In this document: piece after piece, positions 59,177-64,000 of the stretch
How positions within the stretch are numbered: the first letter of the stretch is position 1
Layout of the letters: the number at the start of each line of letters is the position of its first letter
Assembly (NCBI RefSeq): GCF_003290125.1
Contig: NZ_QMKH01000001.1
Coordinates: 496,001 to 560,000, forward strand
Direction: 5' to 3'
Source: Microvirga flavescens
GTDB taxonomy: Bacteria; Pseudomonadota; Alphaproteobacteria; Rhizobiales; Beijerinckiaceae
DNA length: 64,000 nucleotides
The notes under the pieces: model-generated
Seen by the model: only the letters and a program-made list of their open reading frames with translations
What the model was told of the DNA's origin: nothing
The model's database searches: none
Position numbers and translations under genes: made by a program

Positions 59177-59887
59177 ATGCAAGACTCCTTCGACATCACG
59201 ACCCTCATTTTTATTGTCCTCGCCATTTTCGTGGCCTGGCGGCTGCGTTCGGTGCTCGGGCAGAAGACGGGGAGCGAGAGGCCGCCCTTCGAGCCGCTCG
59301 CCCGCCGCGAGCAGCCGGAGGCCGCGGCGGCGGATCGCGACAACGTCGTGCGCCTGCCGAACGCGCCTGGAGAGAAGGCTCCGCCCGTCGTGCCGCCCGC
59401 CGACCGCTGGAAGGGCATCGCCGAATCGGGAACGCCCATCGCGCTCGGCCTCGACCAGATCGCGCGGGCCGAGCCCTCCTTCGACGCCCCGAATTTCCTC
59501 GAAGGCGCGAGTGCCGCCTATGAAATGATCGTGATGGCTTTCGCCCAGGGCGACCGCAAGGCGCTCAAGGACCTGCTCTCGAAGGACGTCTATGACGGCT
59601 TCGACCGCGCCCTCGCCGAGCGTGAGCGCAAGGGCGAGAAGGTCGAAACCACTTTCGTCTCCATCGACAAGGCCGAGATCAGGAATGTCGAGGTTCAGGG
59701 CAACAATGCCCAGATCGCGGTGCATTTCCTCTCCAAGCTCATCACCGCGACCCGCGACGCCGATGGCGCTGTCATTGACGGCAGCCCGGAGACGGTGGTG
59801 GACGTGACCGATGCCTGGACCTTCGCCCGGACCCTCGGCAGCCGCGATCCCAACTGGCAGCTCGTCGCGACCGAAGCGGGGCAATGA
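59177..59887 (+). CDS. TIM44-like domain membrane protein
   Basis: 236 residues. One N-terminal membrane helix (about 8-25, [14 protein letters not shown]) is followed by a proline/acid-rich linker and a C-terminal TIM44-like domain (about 95-230; [52 protein letters not shown]). In other alphaproteobacteria such proteins associate with the membrane near SecB/Sec; TIM44 proper tethers mitochondrial Hsp70. ATG 59177 is chosen because [10 protein letters not shown] precedes the helix; 59147 is a longer option. Overlaps mltA (ATGA). Confidence 0.9.
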   Translation: MQDSFDITTLIFIVLAIFVAWRLRSVLGQKTGSERPPFEPLARREQPEAAAADRDNVVRLPNAPGEKAPPVVPPADRWKGIAESGTPIALGLDQIARAEPSFDAPNFLEGASAAYEMIVMAFAQGDRKALKDLLSKDVYDGFDRALAERERKGEKVETTFVSIDKAEIRNVEVQGNNAQIAVHFLSKLITATRDADGAVIDGSPETVVDVTDAWTFARTLGSRDPNWQLVATEAGQ

Positions 59888-61068
59888 GGCATGACGGGCG
59901 AGGCCCTTCCGGCGCTCTTTGGGGAGCGCTCGCGATGACTTTCGCCCTCGGCATGGCCGATATCTCGCCCGCCCTCGCCGACAAGGCGGAACTGAAACCC
60001 CTTTCCTTTCAAGATCTTACTAACTGGCCCGCCGATGATCACGCGGCGGCGTTTCAGGCCTTCCGGCGCAGCTGCGAGGCGCTGGCCGCAAAGCAGGCCG
60101 CGTTGCGCCCTGCCCAAACGGTCGCCGGCGGCCTTGCCGCCGTCTGCCGCAAGGCGCTGGCCGAGCCCTCGCCCTTGTCCGGGACGCAGGCGCGGCTTTT
60201 CTTCGAGACGCATTTTCGCCCTTTCGAGATCATCCCGAAAACAGGCTCCGGCTTTCTGACCGGCTATTATGAGCCGGAATTCAAGGGCTCGCGCGAGCGG
60301 ACGCCCCTCTACACGGTTCCCCTGCTCGATCGGCCCGACGATCTCGTCACCATCCCGCAAGGGGAAACCCTCCCCGGCCTCGAAGCCGGTCTTCAGGCCG
60401 CCCGCAAAACGGCCAAGGGCCATGAGCCCTATCCCGACCGCGCGGCCATCGAGGAAGGCGCGCTCGGCGCGAAGGCGAAGCCGGTGGTTTTCCTGCGCGA
60501 GCCGGGCGAGGCCTTCATCATCCATGTCCAGGGTTCGGCGCGCATCCGTCTCGACGACGGCTCGGTGATGCGCGTTGCCTATGCGGGGCGGAACGGGCGG
60601 CCCTACACCTCCATCGGCCGTCTTCTCGTCCAGCGCGGGGAGATGACGCTCGAGGAAATGACCCTCGAAAAGCTCATGGGCTGGCTGCGTGACCATCCCG
60701 TCGAGGCGCGTGAGCTGATGCGCCGCAACCAGTCCTACATCTTCTTCCGCGAAGCGTCGGAGCTTGCGCCTGAAGAGGGGCCCATCGGCGGGGCGGGCAT
60801 TCCGCTGACCCCTGGCCGGAGCCTCGCCGTGGACCGTAATTTATGGAGCTACGGCCTGCCCTTCTGGCTCGAAGGTGCGTTGCCGTTCTCCCTCGACGAG
60901 GCGGAGCCGCTCGCGCGGCTGATGATCGCGCAGGATACGGGCTCGGCCATCCTCGGCCCCGCGCGAGGCGATTTCTTTTTCGGTAGCGGCGAGGAGGCGG
61001 GCACGCGCGCGGGGCTTTTGCGCCATGCGACGCGCTTCATCGTCCTGCGTCCCCAACAGGTTCCGTGA
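59884..61068 (+). CDS. mltA: Membrane-bound lytic murein transglycosylase A
   Basis: Cleaves peptidoglycan glycan strands to 1,6-anhydro ends; 394 residues. An N-terminal signal (about 10-32, [20 protein letters not shown]) exports it; no lipobox is visible, so it may be soluble in the periplasm. The MltA barrel (about 105-290) has [13 protein letters not shown] and [14 protein letters not shown]. The C-terminal 3D domain has [16 protein letters not shown] and [19 protein letters not shown], with the catalytic aspartates. The ATG overlaps the TIM44-like stop. Confidence 0.94.
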   Translation: MRHDGRGPSGALWGALAMTFALGMADISPALADKAELKPLSFQDLTNWPADDHAAAFQAFRRSCEALAAKQAALRPAQTVAGGLAAVCRKALAEPSPLSGTQARLFFETHFRPFEIIPKTGSGFLTGYYEPEFKGSRERTPLYTVPLLDRPDDLVTIPQGETLPGLEAGLQAARKTAKGHEPYPDRAAIEEGALGAKAKPVVFLREPGEAFIIHVQGSARIRLDDGSVMRVAYAGRNGRPYTSIGRLLVQRGEMTLEEMTLEKLMGWLRDHPVEARELMRRNQSYIFFREASELAPEEGPIGGAGIPLTPGRSLAVDRNLWSYGLPFWLEGALPFSLDEAEPLARLMIAQDTGSAILGPARGDFFFGSGEEAGTRAGLLRHATRFIVLRPQQVP

Positions 61069-61075
61069 GGCCGGC

Positions 61076-61645
61076 ATGACCCGCCGTCGCCGCTCCCTCA
61101 ACACGGAGGAAAAGCGCCTGTGGGCCCATGTCACGCGGGGCGTGAAGCCTATGACGGGCAAGGAATTGCCGGGGGAGCCCGAACCGGCGGAAGAGCCAAA
61201 GCCCGCTCTGGCCTCGCTTGCCCCGCCGCCCTTGCCCCTCGCCTCGCGGCCCGCGCCGAAAAAGCCTTCCCCGCCTCCCCTTGCGCCAGTGGAGCGCAAG
61301 ACCCTCCAGGCCCTTCGCCGGGGAACGCGCTCTGTCGATGCGGTCATCGATCTCCACGGCATGCGGCAGGCCGAGGCGCACATGGCGCTGATGGGCTTTT
61401 TGCGGCGGGCGCAGGAGCGCGATCACGGCCTCGTTCTCGTCATCACCGGCAAGGGCCGTTCGTCCTCCGCGGGGGCGCTGTTCGAGGAGCGCGGCATCCT
61501 GCGGCGCATGGTGCCTCATTGGCTCGGCCTGCCGGAATTGCGCGCGCTTGTTCTCGGCTTCGATGAGGCTGTCGCCCATCACGGCGGCTCCGGCGCGCTT
61601 TATGTCAGGCTTCGCCGCAGGCGCGGAGCGGGGTCGAGCGCATGA
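61076..61645 (+). CDS. Smr/MutS2 domain protein
   Basis: 189 residues. The proline-rich N-terminal half has no fold; the C-terminal Smr domain (about 95-185) has VIDLHGMRQAEAHMALMGFL, the conserved DLHG, and VLVITGKGRSS, the HGxG-type loop (here TGKG). Smr domains nick or bind branched DNA or RNA, but small stand-alone versions are not characterised. ATG 61076 has GAGG upstream. Overlaps the next regulator by four bases; smr follows mltA in many alphaproteobacteria. Confidence 0.9.
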   Translation: MTRRRRSLNTEEKRLWAHVTRGVKPMTGKELPGEPEPAEEPKPALASLAPPPLPLASRPAPKKPSPPPLAPVERKTLQALRRGTRSVDAVIDLHGMRQAEAHMALMGFLRRAQERDHGLVLVITGKGRSSSAGALFEERGILRRMVPHWLGLPELRALVLGFDEAVAHHGGSGALYVRLRRRRGAGSSA

Positions 61646-62091
61646 CACCCTTTGGCGAAAAAGTGCGGCGGCTTCGCCGCGAGCGTGGATTGCTCCTGAA
61701 GGACATGGCCGCGCATCTCGGGGTTTCGAGCGCCTATCTCTCGGCCCTCGAGCGCGGCGAGCGCGGCAAGCCAAGCTGGGCGCTCATTCAAGGCACGCTG
61801 CAATATTTCCACATCATCTGGGACGAGGCTGATGAGCTCGTGCGTCTTGCCGATCTCTCCGATCCGAAGGTCAAGATCGACACGGCGGCTACCCGGCCGG
61901 ACGTGACGCTTCTGGCAAACAGGCTCGCGCGTGAGATCGCCAACCTGTCGCCGGAGGATACGAACCGAATGCTGACGATTCTCGACAAGGCCGGACGGCA
62001 CGGGCCGAAAGCGCCCGGCACGGCTGGCGATCGCGCGGTTTCGGCACGGTCGGGCGAGAACACCAATCAAGAATCCACCCAAGAAACTTGA
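61642..62091 (+). CDS. XRE-family helix-turn-helix regulator
   Basis: 149 residues. The HTH (about 5-60) is VRRLRRERGLLLKDMAAHLG followed by VSSAYLSALERGERGKP, a clear Cro/C1 type. The middle is helical (about 60-120). The tail is polar and disordered. It starts inside the smr stop (ATGA), so it is co-translated with smr and mltA. Its targets are unknown; it may regulate this envelope operon. Confidence 0.88.
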   Translation: MTPFGEKVRRLRRERGLLLKDMAAHLGVSSAYLSALERGERGKPSWALIQGTLQYFHIIWDEADELVRLADLSDPKVKIDTAATRPDVTLLANRLAREIANLSPEDTNRMLTILDKAGRHGPKAPGTAGDRAVSARSGENTNQESTQET

Positions 62092-62150
62092 CCGCTTCGC
62101 CTGCGAATGCGAAAGCGCGCCAACATTACCTCCTCTCATTCTGGTTTCCC

Positions 62151-63152
62151 ATGTCCTCCACCCGCATCGACGTGCTCACCCTCGGCAACGCCATCGTTGA
62201 CGTTCTCGCCCACACGGACGAGGCGTTCCTCGTGGCCCAGAAAGTCCACAAGGGCGCCATGCAGCTCATCGACGAGCCCCGCGCCGAGCACCTCTATTCG
62301 GTGATGGGCCCGGCCACCATCGTCTCCGGCGGTTCGGGAGCGAACACGGCGGCGGGCGTGGCCTCGCTCGGCGTCAAGGCGGGCTTCATCGGCAAGGTGA
62401 AGAACGACGAGACCGGCAGCCTCTTCGCGCACGACCTCAAGGCCATCGACGTGCATTACGATGTCGCCTTCGCGAAGGACGGCCCGGCCACCGCGCGCAG
62501 CTTCATTCTGGTGACGCCGGACGGCGAGCGCACCATGAACACCTATCTCGGCGCGTGCCAGAACCTCACGCCGGACGACGTGAAGCCCGAAACCGTGCGC
62601 GCGGCTTCTTACGTTTATCTCGAAGGCTATCTGTGGGATCCGCCGGCGGCGAAGGAAGCCTTCCGCAAGGCGGTGAAGATCGCCCACGAGGCGGGCAACA
62701 AGGTCGCGCTGACTCTCTCCGACGCCTTCTGTGTCGACCGCTACCGCGACGAGTTCCTCGGCCTCATGCGCGACGGCAGCCTCGATATCGTCTTCGCCAA
62801 CATTCACGAATTGCAGAGCCTTTATGGCACGTCGGACGCGGAGAGCGCCCTTGCGGCGCTGCGCGAGGAGAACCTGCTCGGCGTCGTCACCCGTTCCGAC
62901 GAGGGCGCCCTCGTCGTCACCCGTGAGGAAACCCGCGCGGTGAAAGCCTTCCCCGTGGATCAGGTGGTGGACACGACCGGCGCGGGCGACCTCTTCGCCG
63001 CCGGCTTCCTCGCCGGTCTCGTCGAAAACCTCGACCTCACCGACTGCGCCCGCCTCGGCGGCCTCGCGGCGGCGGAGGTCATCAGCCACCTCGGCGCGCG
63101 CCCGCAGACGAACCTGCGCGACCTCGCGCGGCAGGAAGGGCTTTTGAGGTAA
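62151..63152 (+). CDS. PfkB-family carbohydrate/nucleoside kinase (adenosine kinase-like)
   Basis: 333 residues in the ribokinase fold. The N-terminal IDVLTLGNAIVDVLAHTDE is followed by VSGGSGANTAAGVASLG (glycine-rich substrate region), NIHELQSLYG, and VDTTGAGDLFAAGFLAGL with catalytic D280. The closest known pattern is adenosine kinase-like sugar kinases of Rhizobiales; substrate is not decided. ATG 62151 (MSSTRIDVLTLGN) is preferred for family start, though its ribosome binding site is weak; a TTG at 62088 would overlap the XRE gene. Confidence 0.9.
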   Translation: MSSTRIDVLTLGNAIVDVLAHTDEAFLVAQKVHKGAMQLIDEPRAEHLYSVMGPATIVSGGSGANTAAGVASLGVKAGFIGKVKNDETGSLFAHDLKAIDVHYDVAFAKDGPATARSFILVTPDGERTMNTYLGACQNLTPDDVKPETVRAASYVYLEGYLWDPPAAKEAFRKAVKIAHEAGNKVALTLSDAFCVDRYRDEFLGLMRDGSLDIVFANIHELQSLYGTSDAESALAALREENLLGVVTRSDEGALVVTREETRAVKAFPVDQVVDTTGAGDLFAAGFLAGLVENLDLTDCARLGGLAAAEVISHLGARPQTNLRDLARQEGLLR

Positions 63153-63168
63153 GCCGAACGCACTGCCC

Positions 63169-63290
63169 TGACCTCTCCCCGGCGGGGAGAGGTCGAGCGC
63201 AGCGAGGGTAAGGGTCCGCGGCTTTTCCCGAAAAGGGCTCCGAACCCCTCACCCGGACCTGCGGTCCGACCTCTCCCTCAGGGAGAGGTG
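63169..63290. repeat. Long palindromic intergenic repeat (ACCTCTCCC family)
   Basis: Starts TGACCTCTCCCCGGCGGGG and ends CTCCCTCAGGGAGAGGTG; the middle has GAGGGTAAGGGTCCGCGG facing CCGAACCCCTCACCCGG. A bacterial intergenic repeat of common Rhizobiales type. It fills the gap between the convergent kinase and NmrA genes and could act as terminator for both. Confidence 0.7.
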
Positions 63291-63316
63291 ACCGGCAGCC
63301 GCCAGCTGGGGCGGCT

Positions 63317-64000
63317 TTAAGCCTTCAGCACGGCAGCATTGTCCCGCACATAGGTTTCCAGAGAGCGCGGCTTGTGGCTCGTCAGAGTCTCGACGGCATC
63401 AGTCACCTTTGCCGTCCAGCCTTCGCGCACGGGGTGGAAGATCGTGGCGAGGAAACGGGCGTAATCATCCGGCACGCCCGCGCCTTTCAGAATGCCGATG
63501 AAGGTTTCATCGTCCACCGCCGTGTAGGCGACCGGCTTGCCAAGAACCTTCGACAAAAGGGCCGCCGCATCCGCGTAGCCGAGGGCTTCGGGGCCGGTCA
63601 GGCTGAAGGCCTTGCCGTCGAAGCGGTTCGTCGTGAGGGCCGCCGCCGCGCTCTCGGCAATGTCGCGGACGTCGATGAAGCTCGACTTGCCGTTGGCGGC
63701 GGGCACCGCGATCTGCCCATGGTCGATACCGGCCTTCCAGAAGATATGGAAATTGTCGGCGAACCAGTTCGGCCGCAGGATCACATAGGGCGTGCCTGAT
63801 TTCTCGAGGGCGATCTCGACCTGGCGGTAGGGGATGGAATCGTCTGCCTCGACGCCGAACACGCTCTGGAACACCACTTTCACCTTGCGCGCGGCGGCGG
63901 CCTCGATGACCGGCAGCAGCATTTCCTTCGCATTCACATAGCCGGTCGGCAGCATCACATAGGCCCGGTCGACCCCTTCGAAGGCGCGGGCGAAGGTGGA
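63317..64000 (-). CDS. NmrA-family NAD(P)-binding protein (partial, runs off right edge)
   Basis: The frame is open from the stop at 63317 to the window edge; before the internal methionine at 63955 it reads STFARAFEGVDRAYVM, so the N-terminal Rossmann GxxGxxG part lies outside. Marks: PYRQVEIALEKSGTPYVILRPNWFADNF, SFIDVRDIAESAAAAL and GKAFSLTGPEALGYADAAALL, typical of NmrA/HSCARG-type atypical short-chain dehydrogenases. Role is probably redox sensing or quinone/substrate reduction; unknown. Convergent with the kinase gene. Confidence 0.87.
   Translation of the reverse strand, partial: STFARAFEGVDRAYVMLPTGYVNAKEMLLPVIEAAAARKVKVVFQSVFGVEADDSIPYRQVEIALEKSGTPYVILRPNWFADNFHIFWKAGIDHGQIAVPAANGKSSFIDVRDIAESAAAALTTNRFDGKAFSLTGPEALGYADAAALLSKVLGKPVAYTAVDDETFIGILKGAGVPDDYARFLATIFHPVREGWTAKVTDAVETLTSHKPRSLETYVRDNAAVLKA

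Noticed and set aside
58814..59884. N-terminal extension of secB
   Set aside because: The extra residues read through the dispersed repeat and antisense to the TIM44-like gene; [10 protein letters not shown] at 58813 has its own ribosome binding site.

Overview
The window is high-GC alphaproteobacterial chromosome, most likely Rhizobiales and plausibly the Methylobacteriaceae (Microvirga or Methylobacterium type). This rests on gene order (mnmE, mnmG, rsmG, parA, parB; rho, hemJ, hemE; a PPDK-regulator gene, maf, aroE, coaE, dnaQ; secB, a TIM44-like gene, mltA, smr), on CtrA-type TTAA-N7-TTAA boxes, and on short palindromic repeats typical of that order. The genus is inference; there is no rRNA or tRNA gene here to test it.

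Left region (1-14.7 kb): three minus-strand genes for calcium-binding RTX-type secreted proteins. One runs off the left edge, one is a giant of about 3,980 residues built from tandem mega-repeats, and one has about 445 residues. A fourth RTX gene lies alone at 28.9-30.1 kb. No type I secretion transporter genes are present. All the complete RTX genes have GTAACA/TGTTAC-containing palindromes just upstream, which suggests a common regulator.

Middle region (14.8-41.2 kb): mostly housekeeping and metabolic genes: an acetyltransferase, ppa, a UbiH-type hydroxylase, tesB, glnK-amtB behind a sigma-54-like promoter, a SCO-type copper chaperone, a sulfatase with a small exported protein, ftsK behind a CtrA box, lolA, exonuclease III, a lone cyclic-nucleotide-binding protein, an OmpR-type regulator, an L,D-transpeptidase, an ABC-F ATPase, a LysR regulator divergent from a 59-residue DUF1127-like gene, the PLP-homeostasis protein YggS, leuS-lptE-holA as an overlapping run, and a MarR regulator that appears leaderless.

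Origin region (41.6-59 kb): parB, parA, rsmG, mnmG and mnmE are on the minus strand, with two perfect 16-bp parS sites (one inside rsmG, one between mnmG and mnmE). Rho, hemJ and hemE follow, also on the minus strand. The gap between hemE and the PPDK-regulator gene holds two full CtrA boxes and DnaA-box-like sequences, and gene direction switches there from mostly minus to mostly plus. This is the position of the Caulobacter origin, so it is the best candidate for oriC.

Right region (54.7-64 kb): a compact, often ATGA-coupled plus-strand run: PPDK regulator-maf, aroE-coaE-dnaQ, then the TIM44-like gene, mltA, smr, an XRE regulator and a PfkB sugar/nucleoside kinase, with secB on the opposite strand. 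An NmrA-family gene runs off the right edge. Several gene starts lie next to a dispersed 105-bp palindromic repeat that creates false N-terminal extensions; starts were corrected accordingly.
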